Positions 1-7,728 of a stretch of DNA of 11,563 nt are shown piece after piece. The notes beneath the pieces are model-generated. The model was not told where the DNA came from. It worked only from the letters and a program-made list of their open reading frames with translations, and made no database searches. Numbering within the stretch: position 1 is the first letter of the stretch; the number at the start of each line of letters is the position of its first letter. This stretch comes from Dehalococcoidia bacterium (GTDB taxonomy: Bacteria; Chloroflexota; Dehalococcoidia; SZUA-161; SpSt-899): the NCBI GenBank assembly GCA_023271515.1, contig JALPXQ010000040.1, positions 1-11,563 on the forward strand. The letters are read 5' to 3'. Made by a program: the position numbers and the translations under genes.

Positions 1-76
1 CAAACAACACATATTATGCGAGGAATAGGGCTTTTAGTGGTTAGCTGTTGGCCAAAAAGGGAAGAAAGGAGGAACG

Positions 77-1474
77 ATGATTGAGTTATTGGAAGACCTG
101 TTGAGTGAGTTCGGAGATGTGGACTATGGCGAGATGCGGTATCATGAGCGGCAGGGTACGCGGATTGCCATCCGTCAGGGGGAACTGGAAGCTGCCGGCT
201 TTACCATCTATAGCGGTGTCGGGGTGCGTGTTCTTCACCGGGGTGGTTGGGGTTTTAGCAGCACCAGCCGGATTAATCAAGAAGACCTTAGAAGGGCGAT
301 TCATGATGCTATTCGTGGGGCCAAGGCATCGGGCAAGAAGGGAAAAGTCAGACTGGGGCAGGCTAATTTAGCTAAAGGCAAATTCACCCCCACGATAAAT
401 GATCCACTCACCGACCATTCCTTTGAGGAGAAACTAGCTTTAGTGCGGAAGACCGAGGGTAGGCTACGATCTTTTAAGCAGATCGTTTCGGCTACCTGTA
501 GTTACAGTGAAATGCTCGACCATAAATATATCCTAACCACGGACGGCGCGCGGGCTGAGATAATTGATTCCAAGCCTGAGTTCGTATTGATCGGTGTGGC
601 CGCTGATGGGGGTGAGCAGGTGATGGCTGTTGAAGCCCTGGGGGCAACGGGGGGCTGGAAGGACCTTTTTAAAAAGGAGCCTGATGAGCTGGTGGAGATC
701 GTAGCCAAAAGAACTAGTGATCTTTTAAAGGCGAGGCACCCAAAGGGAGAGAGGGCGACGGTGATCCTGGATCCGGGGATAGTCGGGCTCCTTGTTCACG
801 AGGCAATCGGCCACCCGATGGAGGCCGATCAGGTGCTTGCCGGGGCAATCAGCAAGGACAAGATTGGACAGAGGGTAGCCAGTGAACTGGTAACCCTGGT
901 AGATAGCGGGCCATCACAGTTTGGAGAGCACGCCGGGGGAGTCGTTCTTGTTGATGATGAGGGAGTGGTCGCTGAGAGAACGGTAATCATCAAAGATGGT
1001 ATTCTAAGGTCTTACCTGCACAACAGGGAGAGCGCCGGGATTTTCGGCGTGCCCTCAACCGGCAATGCCCGGGCGTTTGAGTATTCAAATGACCCCTTGA
1101 TCAGGATGCGTAATACCTATATTGAGCCGGGAGACAGAGATCTGGAAGAGATGATTTCTGAGGTAAAGGAGGGGTATCTTTTAAAAGGTGCGGTAGGAGG
1201 AGAGGCTGATGTCAATGCGGAGTTCATGTTTAACGTTCAGGAGGCCTATCGCATTGAGAACGGCCGTATAGGCGAGCTCCTGCGTGGGGTTGCCATCAGC
1301 GGTCAGGCTTTCCACGTCCTGCAAACGGTGGACGCAGTGGGTAAGGAGTTCCGCTTCGGCCTGGGAGCTGGCACCTGCGGGAAAGGCCCCACCGCTGCGA
1401 AGTCGCAGCCAGCCAGGGTGGATGCCGGAGGGCCTTATTTGAGATGTCAAGCAATCATAGGAGGGAGGAGATGA
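77..1474 (+). CDS. tldD: TldD-family zinc metalloprotease, catalytic subunit
   Basis: This 465-residue protein is the catalytic half of the TldD/TldE protease, a cytosolic enzyme known in other bacteria to act on unfolded or modified peptides (microcin B17 maturation, CcdA turnover in E. coli). The zinc motif HEAIGHPMEAD gives H241-E242-xxx-H246, and the conserved C-terminal GTCGK loop gives C434, matching the two-His plus one-Cys metal site known for TldD. Length is normal for the family. The start has AAAGGAGG at 65-72, four bases before the ATG. The gene overlaps the next one by ATGA (1471-1474), so the two are almost certainly co-translated. The substrate here cannot be inferred; no peptide precursor gene is visible next to it. 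Confidence 0.95.
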   Translation: MIELLEDLLSEFGDVDYGEMRYHERQGTRIAIRQGELEAAGFTIYSGVGVRVLHRGGWGFSSTSRINQEDLRRAIHDAIRGAKASGKKGKVRLGQANLAKGKFTPTINDPLTDHSFEEKLALVRKTEGRLRSFKQIVSATCSYSEMLDHKYILTTDGARAEIIDSKPEFVLIGVAADGGEQVMAVEALGATGGWKDLFKKEPDELVEIVAKRTSDLLKARHPKGERATVILDPGIVGLLVHEAIGHPMEADQVLAGAISKDKIGQRVASELVTLVDSGPSQFGEHAGGVVLVDDEGVVAERTVIIKDGILRSYLHNRESAGIFGVPSTGNARAFEYSNDPLIRMRNTYIEPGDRDLEEMISEVKEGYLLKGAVGGEADVNAEFMFNVQEAYRIENGRIGELLRGVAISGQAFHVLQTVDAVGKEFRFGLGAGTCGKGPTAAKSQPARVDAGGPYLRCQAIIGGRR

Positions 1475-2808
1475 CGAAGATTTTAGATTTAGGTGAACTG
1501 GCAGTCAAAAAATCGCTCGGATTTGCTGCTGATGAGGCTGAGGCCTTCCTAACCCAGGGCAGGGAGATAAGCGTCCGGGCAGAGAACAATGAGATCAAGG
1601 TCGCTACCAGTCAGGTTGAGGATGGAGTGGGTATACGCGCCTTCTCCAACAGAGGGTTGGGATTTGCCTCGGTCAATGTCTTAAACGAAAAGGAGATCGA
1701 GGAAGCGGCTCGGGATGCTGTAAGATTAAGTCAGGTCACGCCGAGGGACGAATATAACATCCTCCCTGAACCGAAGCCTATTAAGAGGGTCCCCGGGCTT
1801 TACGATGACAAGATCGAGGGATTAGGGTTGGATAAGGCCATCTCTCTGGTAGAGGAGATGCTTGCGATTGCGAGGGACTACGACAGCCGGGTGATCGTTG
1901 AGCTGGCCACGTTCGACGCCAGGGTTGAGTGGCGGGGGGTGGTGAGCTCAAAAGGAATAAGAGAAGTGGAGGAGGCGAGTCACTTCTTCTGCTGCATTGA
2001 GGGCATGGCCAGGGACAGGGAGGAAATCTCAAGCCGACACTATCGCTCCAACTCCACAAGATTAGTGGATGAGATCGACGTAAAGAGGATCGCTTTAGAG
2101 TTTGCCAAAAGTGTGGTTGCTTCTCTGGGTGCAAAGAAAGGTGAGAGCTTCAAGGGAACAGTCATCCTCTCACCCAATGCTGCCGCCGAGCTGATGATGA
2201 GGCCGATCATGCATTCGATAAACGCCAATAACGTCCAGAAGGGGATGAGCAAGTGGGCCGGGAAGCTTGACGAGAGGGTAGCCTCTTCCACGTTTAGCAT
2301 TGAAGATAACGGCCTGCTTGGGAGCGGCGCTGGTTCGTACTCATTTGATCGTGAAGGCTTGCCGCCTACCGCTCTGAAGATCATTGAAGATGGTTATCTG
2401 CGGACGTATATGTATAACACCTATACAGCAAGAAAAGAGGGCCGCCGCTCAACCGGTCATGCCTCCGGGGGTGCAAGAGGTCTTCCATCAATCGGCCCGA
2501 CCAACTTAATCGTCAAGGCAGGGGATAAAAGCAAAGACGAACTCATAAGTGAGATCAAAGAAGGTGTGCTGGTAACCAGGTTCGCCGGCACCGCCAATCC
2601 GGTGAGCGGAGATTTCTCCGGGGTGATCAAGGGTGGATTTCTGATCGAGAATGGTGAGATCACCAGACCTCTTGTAGAGACCCTGATCGCGGGGAATATC
2701 TTTGACGCTCTGCCCCGCATCTCAGGGCTTTCGCGTGAGACCGAGCGGATAGAATCGCTGGTGGCCCCCTACATTAGAATCGAAGATGTCTCCATAACAA
2801 GCGGATAG
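1471..2808 (+). CDS. pmbA: TldE/PmbA-family protein, non-catalytic partner of TldD
   Basis: A 445-residue PmbA (TldE) family protein. It shares the TldD-like fold across its length but has no HExxxH motif, as expected for the subunit that forms the heteromeric proteolytic chamber without binding catalytic zinc. A conserved-looking segment, HASGGARGLPSIGPTNL, lies in the C-terminal half. I chose the ATG at 1471 rather than an upstream ATG at 1444 because AGGAGGGAGGAG (1459-1470) lies directly before it and because it makes the classic ATGA overlap with the tldD stop. The upstream start would lengthen the overlap and add a charged nine-residue tail without family support. It ends at TAG (2806-2808). 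Confidence 0.94.
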   Translation: MTKILDLGELAVKKSLGFAADEAEAFLTQGREISVRAENNEIKVATSQVEDGVGIRAFSNRGLGFASVNVLNEKEIEEAARDAVRLSQVTPRDEYNILPEPKPIKRVPGLYDDKIEGLGLDKAISLVEEMLAIARDYDSRVIVELATFDARVEWRGVVSSKGIREVEEASHFFCCIEGMARDREEISSRHYRSNSTRLVDEIDVKRIALEFAKSVVASLGAKKGESFKGTVILSPNAAAELMMRPIMHSINANNVQKGMSKWAGKLDERVASSTFSIEDNGLLGSGAGSYSFDREGLPPTALKIIEDGYLRTYMYNTYTARKEGRRSTGHASGGARGLPSIGPTNLIVKAGDKSKDELISEIKEGVLVTRFAGTANPVSGDFSGVIKGGFLIENGEITRPLVETLIAGNIFDALPRISGLSRETERIESLVAPYIRIEDVSITSG

Positions 2809-2839
2809 GGATGCTTGGCAAGCAGGAGGTGAACAAGGT

Positions 2840-3613
2840 ATGAGATTAGCCGATAATGTTTATGCGCTCTTGGATCTAGCACACCCCATTGGCGTAAATG
2901 CCGGTTTCGTTGTAACAGACGAGGGTGTGGTCATCATCGATACCGGATGGACTCACTCTTCGGCCCTGACGATCCTGGGATTTATCGAAACAGCGGCACC
3001 CGGCAAGCCCATCAAGTGGGTCATCCTTACGGAGCACCATTCCGATCACATCTTCGGCGCCAGCGTCTTCAAGGCCAGAGGGGCCCAGATCATCGCCCAC
3101 AGACTCGCTAAGGAATTCTTGGAGAGCAAGGGCAAAGACTATGTCGAGGAGATGATCAAATCACGCAACAAGCTCTGGCAGGAGATGGCGACGATGCCCC
3201 AGGGCTACGATTTCGGCAGGACGTTCTTCCAGAAGGTTGAACTTGTGCTCCCCGACAGGACGATAGATGAGACCACAGATCTCCATGTAGGCGGCGAAGA
3301 GCTAAGGCTCATACCCACGCCGGGGCATCTCTTGGACTGTATCTCAGTGTATCTGCCCCGAACGAAGATCTTATTCGCAGGGGATACCATCTACTCCGGG
3401 TATCCGCCTACCACCAGATTCGGCGATGCAAGCCAATGGAGGGAGTGGATTAAGTCGTTAGAGGGATTGAAGGAACTTGAGATCGAGGTGATTGTGCCCG
3501 GTCACGGCCTCTTATGTGATAAATCTGAGATCGAGCAAAATATCAGATACCTCGCTAAACTCCTGGAAGAGGAGGGCAATGAAGATGAAAGGGTGATCGA
3601 AAACAGGGAATAA
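2840..3613 (+). CDS. Metallo-beta-lactamase-fold hydrolase with Glu in the first metal-ligand position
   Basis: A 257-residue MBL-fold protein. Visible landmarks are the VIIDTG strand near the N-terminus, the metal motif T-E65-H-H67-S-D69-H70, then TPGH (H163), GDT (D182) and VPGHG (H222). These match the usual ligands except the first: the HxHxDH signature reads EHHSDH, so the first zinc-1 His is Glu. No signal peptide is evident, so it is probably cytosolic; the substrate is unknown (lactone, thioester, sulfatase-like or beta-lactam hydrolysis are all possible in the superfamily). AGGAGGTG at 2824-2831 is well placed eight bases before the ATG. It follows pmbA by 31 bases and may be co-transcribed. 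Glutamate at this position has been described in some B3-type enzymes, but overall similarity to them is not established here. Confidence 0.88.
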   Translation: MRLADNVYALLDLAHPIGVNAGFVVTDEGVVIIDTGWTHSSALTILGFIETAAPGKPIKWVILTEHHSDHIFGASVFKARGAQIIAHRLAKEFLESKGKDYVEEMIKSRNKLWQEMATMPQGYDFGRTFFQKVELVLPDRTIDETTDLHVGGEELRLIPTPGHLLDCISVYLPRTKILFAGDTIYSGYPPTTRFGDASQWREWIKSLEGLKELEIEVIVPGHGLLCDKSEIEQNIRYLAKLLEEEGNEDERVIENRE

Positions 3614-3628
3614 TGCTTGGGAGTGAAG

Positions 3629-3657
3629 TTGCCAAAATAAAGAAAGGTCAATCTAAC
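3629..3657 (+). promoter_or_regulatory. Possible sigma70-type promoter before the cysteine-rich gene pair
   Basis: TTGCCA (3629-3634) and TCTAAC (3652-3657) are separated by 17 bases, resembling -35 and -10 boxes with one and two mismatches. They lie in the 79-base gap between the MBL-fold gene and the next CDS. Such matches occur by chance, and this is only a candidate. Confidence 0.25.
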
Positions 3658-3692
3658 ACTTGCACTATGCTTTTATTTAGGAAGAGGCGAAG

Positions 3693-4097
3693 ATGAAACA
3701 AAAGACAGTCTGTGGGCTTCTCATCGGTAAGGCCAAGTCAGCGGAGGGAGCTGAGAAACTGGCCCGAGCGTTCGAAAACTGCCCCTATGTGGCATTCATC
3801 GGTGCGTTTGACGATCAGTTCGTGGCGGCATACTTTATCCCTGAGAAGCATCTGTGGTGGTTAGAGTCTATTCGAGACAAACCAGAAGAGGCGATGAGAT
3901 CGCTCAAAAGCGCCACCTTGCTGGTAACGGATGAGGTGAATATCACATATCCTGAATTTGAGATCAGATTGCCACAGGAGAAGCTTGAGGTCGCGCCCTG
4001 TGGAGTAGTCTGTAAGGAGTGTTCCCTTTTCGAGCGCTGCTCCGGCTGTCCGGCGACGATCTACTACAAAGGAGACGACTTTGCGGAAAATGGATAA
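3693..4097 (+). CDS. Small protein with a C-terminal DUF3795-like cysteine cluster
   Basis: A 134-residue protein I cannot assign to a named family. The first ~95 residues look like a compact alpha/beta domain without motifs I recognise. The last ~35 residues carry PCGVVCKECSLFERCSGC, a CxxxCxxC plus CxxC arrangement that suggests a bound metal and resembles the N-terminal cluster of the DUF3795 protein encoded directly downstream. A GAAGAGG stretch sits five bases before the ATG. The end overlaps the next gene by 17 bases, so the two are probably translationally coupled. It could be a sensor or an adapter with a zinc or iron-sulfur knuckle; function is unknown. Confidence 0.75.
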   Translation: MKQKTVCGLLIGKAKSAEGAEKLARAFENCPYVAFIGAFDDQFVAAYFIPEKHLWWLESIRDKPEEAMRSLKSATLLVTDEVNITYPEFEIRLPQEKLEVAPCGVVCKECSLFERCSGCPATIYYKGDDFAENG

Positions 4098-4392
4098 GTT
4101 CATCGCCCCCTGCGGGCTTTATTGCGGTTGGTGTTCCTACCACTATCGCAAAGGAACAGAGACAGGTCATTTGAAATGCCCCGGCTGTTGGGAGATGGAG
4201 CGGGGTGAATGTGAAATCCGGGACTGTGCCCAAGAGCAATCGCTTAGCTTGTGCACCTTCTGCTCTGACTTCCCTTGCTCAAGGCTGTATGACCTGTATT
4301 CCAAAATGAATCTATTCTTTGATAATATAAGGAAGGACTTTCCCCAAGGACTCAGACAAGAAGGATCAAGACAAGGGGGGTGGGTTGTATGA
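4081..4392 (+). CDS. DUF3795 cysteine-rich protein
   Basis: A 103-residue protein with the DUF3795 pattern: APCGLYCGWCSYH near the N-terminus, then KCPGCW, a CEIRDCAQE segment, and CTFCSDFPCSRL. This makes about ten cysteines, presumably ligating zinc or an iron-sulfur cluster. The family has no established function. I favour a TTG start at 4081 because AAAGGAG (4068-4074) lies six bases upstream; the ATG at 4090 would sit 15 bases from it and give a 100-residue protein. The C-terminus (after FFDNIRKDFP) is short and low in complexity, ending in RQGGWVV, so the last ~15 residues may not be the original tail. It overlaps the preceding cysteine-rich gene. Confidence 0.82.
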   Translation: MRKMDKFIAPCGLYCGWCSYHYRKGTETGHLKCPGCWEMERGECEIRDCAQEQSLSLCTFCSDFPCSRLYDLYSKMNLFFDNIRKDFPQGLRQEGSRQGGWVV

Positions 4393-4501
4393 CAGCTAAA
4401 TAACAAGGAGTTTCCAAGTGGGCATGCTATTTCCGCTATCGCGGCGGGGTCAACAGTGACCTTATAGCTGTAAACGATCGGGAGCAGAAAAGAGGTCAAT
4501 A
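4393..4501 (+). other. Short intergenic spacer with a small hairpin
   Basis: This 109-base gap contains a perfect five-base-pair hairpin (GGTCA 4448-4452, loop ACAG, TGACC 4457-4461) without a following T tract, so it is not a convincing terminator. An AGAGGT stretch at 4491-4496 could serve a start at 4502. Nothing else is recognised. Confidence 0.3.
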
Positions 4502-4516
4502 ATGAGGAGATCAAAC

Positions 4517-5305
4517 ATGAGGCATCATATTCTTGTCTTGCACTTCGGGGCCCAGTGCCCCTGGCATCTGTGGGTCATCGAGCAGGCCAAACAAGCTGCC
4601 CAAAAGCTCAACGCCGAAGTTGCCATCAGAAATGTAATGGATCATCCGGAGCTTGCTGAGAAGCAGAAGATGTTCTTCCCCTTCATGACCATCATCGATA
4701 GAAAGATTCGGCTTTCTGGGCCAATGAGGGCGGAAGAGCTCATCCGGATCGCCAAGGAGGGCCCCGAACGCAAGCCCGTCTTACCGATAGCCCACGGGGA
4801 AAGGACTGAGCCCCATTTGATCCGTGAGTTAACTCCAGAGAATGTTAAGACCACGATCCCCCTCTGCATTGCTGGCGTCCGACCGATCGCTGATCGCGAG
4901 AAGGCCCTCTGGCTGCAGGAGATGCTCAATAGATCTGGGTGCTCTCTGCTTGGCTTTATCGGTTTCAGAGGGAAGGAGGCCAAGGGTGTTGTAGAGTATC
5001 TGCCCTCGAACCTAGTGCCATATCCCCTGCCCTGCAAGAACCCCTCAATAGCTTTCATCACCTGTATTTACCCCACAGAACCTGATATCGACTGCAAGAG
5101 CCAGGTGCTGGAAAGGCTGGTCGATTACCTAAGAGGTGAGAACTACAAAGAGCTTCAGGTTGTCGCAGGAGAAAGAACTCCATATCCCAATGGACCTGTG
5201 GTTTTCTTCAAGAGGCATGGATTCGTCGAGCTTGAGGAGATCGACCTGGTGGGGCTGGGGGAAGCAGGCGAGGAGAAACTGATCTTGATGCACAAGAGGC
5301 TTTGA
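4517..5305 (+). CDS. Thioredoxin-like domain fused to a GNAT-like acetyltransferase domain
   Basis: A 262-residue two-domain protein. Residues ~1-85 look thioredoxin-like: a beta strand (HILVLHFGAQ), a single-cysteine CPWH at the active-site position, and a conserved-looking FFPFMTIIDRKIRLSGP segment in the cis-proline region. The remainder resembles a GNAT acetyltransferase (KGVVEYLP strand, FITCIYP strand, then VVFFKRHGFVELE). The usual acetyl-CoA loop R/QxxGxG/A is not visible; the corresponding stretch is CKSQVLERLVDYL. The combination resembles YoaP-type proteins, though with the thioredoxin-like part at the other end. I prefer the ATG at 4517 (GAGGAG 4504-4509 seven bases upstream); the in-frame ATG at 4502 is also possible and gives 267 residues. 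The substrate is unknown. Confidence 0.75.
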   Translation: MRHHILVLHFGAQCPWHLWVIEQAKQAAQKLNAEVAIRNVMDHPELAEKQKMFFPFMTIIDRKIRLSGPMRAEELIRIAKEGPERKPVLPIAHGERTEPHLIRELTPENVKTTIPLCIAGVRPIADREKALWLQEMLNRSGCSLLGFIGFRGKEAKGVVEYLPSNLVPYPLPCKNPSIAFITCIYPTEPDIDCKSQVLERLVDYLRGENYKELQVVAGERTPYPNGPVVFFKRHGFVELEEIDLVGLGEAGEEKLILMHKRL

Positions 5306-5560
5306 TCTCCCATGGTCGGTTCGCCAATACGGAATTGGGGTTGATTTGAAGTCTTAAAATGGGTTTTCTGAACCAAAGAAGTATGCAGCAGGTGTGAAGG
5401 ATGCGAGGCGGGGGCTCTTAGTAGTATTGGGAAGTCAACTAGATGACCCCACCCTGTGCGAGACAAACCGAGGACAGTGGGACTTAACAATGTCATCCCT
5501 GGCACAGGGCATGATATTAAATGACGCAAATGTCCCGACGTCTTAACTTAGATTACGATG
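5306..5560. other. Intergenic region, no gene, with a spaced inverted repeat
   Basis: About 255 bases with no credible ORF on either strand. A perfect eight-base inverted repeat, CCCTGTGC (5452-5459) and GCACAGGG (5502-5509), encloses 42 bases, so a structured transcript or a leader of the next gene is conceivable. The G-rich stretch at 5401-5440 and the GACAAACCGAGGACAGTGGG segment (5462-5481) have the feel of structured RNA, but I cannot match them to a known family. Confidence 0.35.
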
Positions 5561-5573
5561 AAAGGAGCAAGTA

Positions 5574-7223
5574 ATGAGAACAAGTCAAGCAGAGTTCTAT
5601 CAGAGGGCGGAGGAGTTCATCTGCAGAATGATGGAGGAGGCTCCCGTCGCTGCCACCCAACTGGGAGACCATCGCTTCGACGATCGTCTAGCGGATTACA
5701 GCAAGGCCAGTTTAGAGCGGCAGCAGCGGAGGATAAAGGAAGCGCTTTCTGAGATTGAGGGCTTCGATACAGCGGATTTTGAGCTCGACGCTAAGATCGA
5801 TCAGCGGTTGATGGTCCAGATCGCCAGGTCGCTCCTGCGCAACTTTGAGCATGAGAGGCTGCAACCCCATCGGCGTCATCCGGGCACTTACGCTGACGAA
5901 TGCCTTGGGGGGGTCTTTCTGCTCCTTATTCGGGAGTTCGCTCCCCTGGAGGCGCGGCTGGAAAAGGTCCTGGGGCGGCTTAAGGCTACGCCTCAAGTGC
6001 TGGCTCATGGCAAAGAGAACATCGAACCAGATGCAGTCCCCCCCGTGTGGAATGAGGTAGCAATAGAGAGTGCCGAGCAGGGACTGGCGCTCTTCACGAT
6101 GCTCATCCCCGCCCTCGCCGGGCAGGTCCCGGAACTGCAGGCGGAGCTAAACGAGGCGAGCAGCAAGGCAGCCGAGGCGCTACAGGATTGGGTCAAATTC
6201 CTAAAGGAGCAGGTCTCCCCCCAGGCTCAAGGGAATTTCGCCATTGGCCAGGACCTTTTTGAAGAGCTTCTCCGGGAAGATCACCTGCTCGATTACACCG
6301 CCGAGGAGCTGCTTCAGACAGGCTGGAAGCTCTTCGAGGAGACAGAGGAGCAGATGGAGCAAGTGGCCAGGGACATAGATCCGACGAAGAGCGCAAAGGA
6401 ACAAATAGAGGAGGCCAAGTCCGATCATCCCGGAGCTGATGAACTGATGGATGTCTATCAGAAGGAGATGGCCGGAGTGCGTCAGTTCGTCCTCGATCGT
6501 GACATCGCCACCATTCCTGCGGGCGAATCTTTGAAGATCGAGCCGACGCCCCCGTTTTTGTGCGGGGTCATCCCCTATGCCGCCTACATGCCGCCCGGAC
6601 CGCTGGAGGAGCAGCAGGCCGGGATCTTCCTGGTGACGCCGGTTGACCCTAATAGCCCGCCGGAGGAGCAGGAGGAGAAGCTAAGAGGGCATAACTACGC
6701 CAAGCTTCCGGTAACCGCCCTGCACGAAGCCTATCCCGGCCATCACCTGCAACTGGCTTACGCCAACACCGTCGGCTCGCTGCCGCGCAAATTGGGCGCC
6801 TTTATCTCCACTTTGTTCGTCGAGGGCTGGGCCTTCTACTGCGAGGAGCTCATGGAGCAGCTCGGCTATATCAACCAACCCCGGCAGCGGCTTGGTCGGT
6901 TAAGCGATCAACTGTGGCGTGCGGCACGGATCATCCTCGACGTCTCGCTCCATACGGGGAAGATGACCGTCGAGGAAGGGATCAACTTCCTGATTGATAG
7001 AGTCGGTCTGGAGAAAAGCAACGCTCAGGCCGAGATCCGCCGCTATACGATGAGCCCGACCCAGCCAATGAGCTACCTGATCGGGAAGCTGGAGGTAGTG
7101 AAGACCATCGACGAATACAAGCAGCGGCACCCAGCCGCCTCGTTGAGAGAGACCCACGATGCCATTCTTTCCTGCGGCTCGCTCCCGCCGCGGCTGATGC
7201 GGGAAAGGCTGTTTGCTAACTAA
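5574..7223 (+). CDS. DUF885-family metallopeptidase
   Basis: A 549-residue protein with the DUF885 signature. The zinc motif HEAYPGHH spans residues 384-391 (H384, E385, with H390/H391), and the downstream EGWAFYCEEL supplies a likely third ligand at E417; this is the gluzincin-like layout of the family. The N-terminal ~300 residues are mostly helical and rich in charged residues, as is usual. No signal peptide or lipobox is visible, so it should be cytosolic, unlike many secreted DUF885 members. The family is generally taken as peptidases or carboxypeptidases of uncertain substrate. AAAGGAG (5561-5567) precedes the ATG by six bases. It ends at TAA followed at once by an AGGAG used by a decayed gene downstream. 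Confidence 0.92.
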   Translation: MRTSQAEFYQRAEEFICRMMEEAPVAATQLGDHRFDDRLADYSKASLERQQRRIKEALSEIEGFDTADFELDAKIDQRLMVQIARSLLRNFEHERLQPHRRHPGTYADECLGGVFLLLIREFAPLEARLEKVLGRLKATPQVLAHGKENIEPDAVPPVWNEVAIESAEQGLALFTMLIPALAGQVPELQAELNEASSKAAEALQDWVKFLKEQVSPQAQGNFAIGQDLFEELLREDHLLDYTAEELLQTGWKLFEETEEQMEQVARDIDPTKSAKEQIEEAKSDHPGADELMDVYQKEMAGVRQFVLDRDIATIPAGESLKIEPTPPFLCGVIPYAAYMPPGPLEEQQAGIFLVTPVDPNSPPEEQEEKLRGHNYAKLPVTALHEAYPGHHLQLAYANTVGSLPRKLGAFISTLFVEGWAFYCEELMEQLGYINQPRQRLGRLSDQLWRAARIILDVSLHTGKMTVEEGINFLIDRVGLEKSNAQAEIRRYTMSPTQPMSYLIGKLEVVKTIDEYKQRHPAASLRETHDAILSCGSLPPRLMRERLFAN

Positions 7224-7235
7224 GGAGATTACTCG

Positions 7236-7472
7236 ATGATTCGGTTAAAGGATCTTTTCTAGGACTTTCTCAATTTTTGGGAAACGGATCAAGGCAAAGG
7301 CCGGGATGAGCAGCTCAAGCTCTGGCAAAAGTTGTACGAAGCAAAACATCCTGATGTCTTCCAAGTTTATTTCTCGCACCGACCTCAACTAGGAAGGCAT
7401 CGTGGATATCTACGGCTTGGTTCAGGTGGGGGGAACTTTGGCAAAAGCCAGAGCCTCCAGTTAGGTGAATAG
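7236..7472 (+). pseudogene. Decayed gene following the DUF885 gene
   Basis: An ATG at 7236 has a well-placed AGGAG (7223-7227, eight bases upstream) but meets TAG at codon 9 (7260-7262). Reading through it, the frame stays open to TAG at 7470-7472 and looks protein-like in its first part (WETDQGKGRDEQLKLWQKLY, then EAKHPDVFQVYFSHRP). After about 7380 the +1 frame looks more natural (EGIVDIYGLVQVGGTLAKAR), itself preceded by a TAG at 7390-7392, which suggests a frameshift. I cannot name the family. The position directly after DUF885, with its own ribosome-binding site, suggests it was once the next gene of that transcription unit. Confidence 0.55.
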
Positions 7473-7713
7473 CCCGGGATCAGCTAGCAGAGGTAACAAA
7501 AGTCCAGATTGTTCTATCGGAACACAAAAAGGTGGGGTCGAGAGGGAAATGAAAATCGAACTTGACGGGGACTGGGACTTGATGTATACTATGTAACAAT
7601 GATAGGATCTGGGGAGATTTCCACGAGGTGCCTCTCCAGTTGCATTATACGGAATCTTTCCGCATAATGCAGCCCCACAAGGGAGTTAGGCGGAGAGTTT
7701 CCGGCTAATAATT
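7473..7713. other. Noncoding stretch between the decayed gene and the cassette array
   Basis: No credible gene. A short reading MKIELDGDWDLMYTM (7550 to the TAA near 7594) overlaps the end of another open stretch by ATGA; both may be debris. A GTTAGGC core-like heptamer lies at 7685-7691 and could be the R' box of an eroded attC, but no matching GCCTAAC box is found upstream. The strong hairpin at 7641-7671 is listed separately. Confidence 0.4.
7641..7671 (+). repeat. Strong imperfect palindrome (hairpin)
   Basis: TGCATTATACGGAA pairs with TTCCGCATAATGCA over 14 positions with one A/C mismatch and a three-base TCT loop. There is no T tract after it, so it is not a standard intrinsic terminator. 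It could be the central stem of a long attC, since it lies just before the GTTAGGC at 7685, or a mobile element relic. Confidence 0.7.
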
Positions 7714-7720
7714 GTTAGGT
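7714..7720 (+). other. Integron recombination core box (cassette 1 boundary)
   Basis: GTTAGGT fits the GTTRRRY core consensus cut by integron integrases after the G. It is the exact complement of ACCTAAC at 8138-8144, the R'' box after the DUF952 gene. In an excised circular cassette these two boxes pair, so the match marks 7715 as the first base of this cassette. Confidence 0.7.
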
Positions 7721-7728
7721 CCTCGATT

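Noticed and set aside
1..76. Promoter upstream of tldD
   Set aside because: The 76 bases hold no convincing -35/-10 pair with correct spacing; the gene may be transcribed from further upstream.
1444..1470. Upstream ATG for pmbA
   Set aside because: The strong ribosome-binding site and ATGA overlap favour 1471, and the extra residues look non-conserved.
4448..4461. Small hairpin as a terminator after the DUF3795 gene
   Set aside because: Only five base pairs and no T tract follows.
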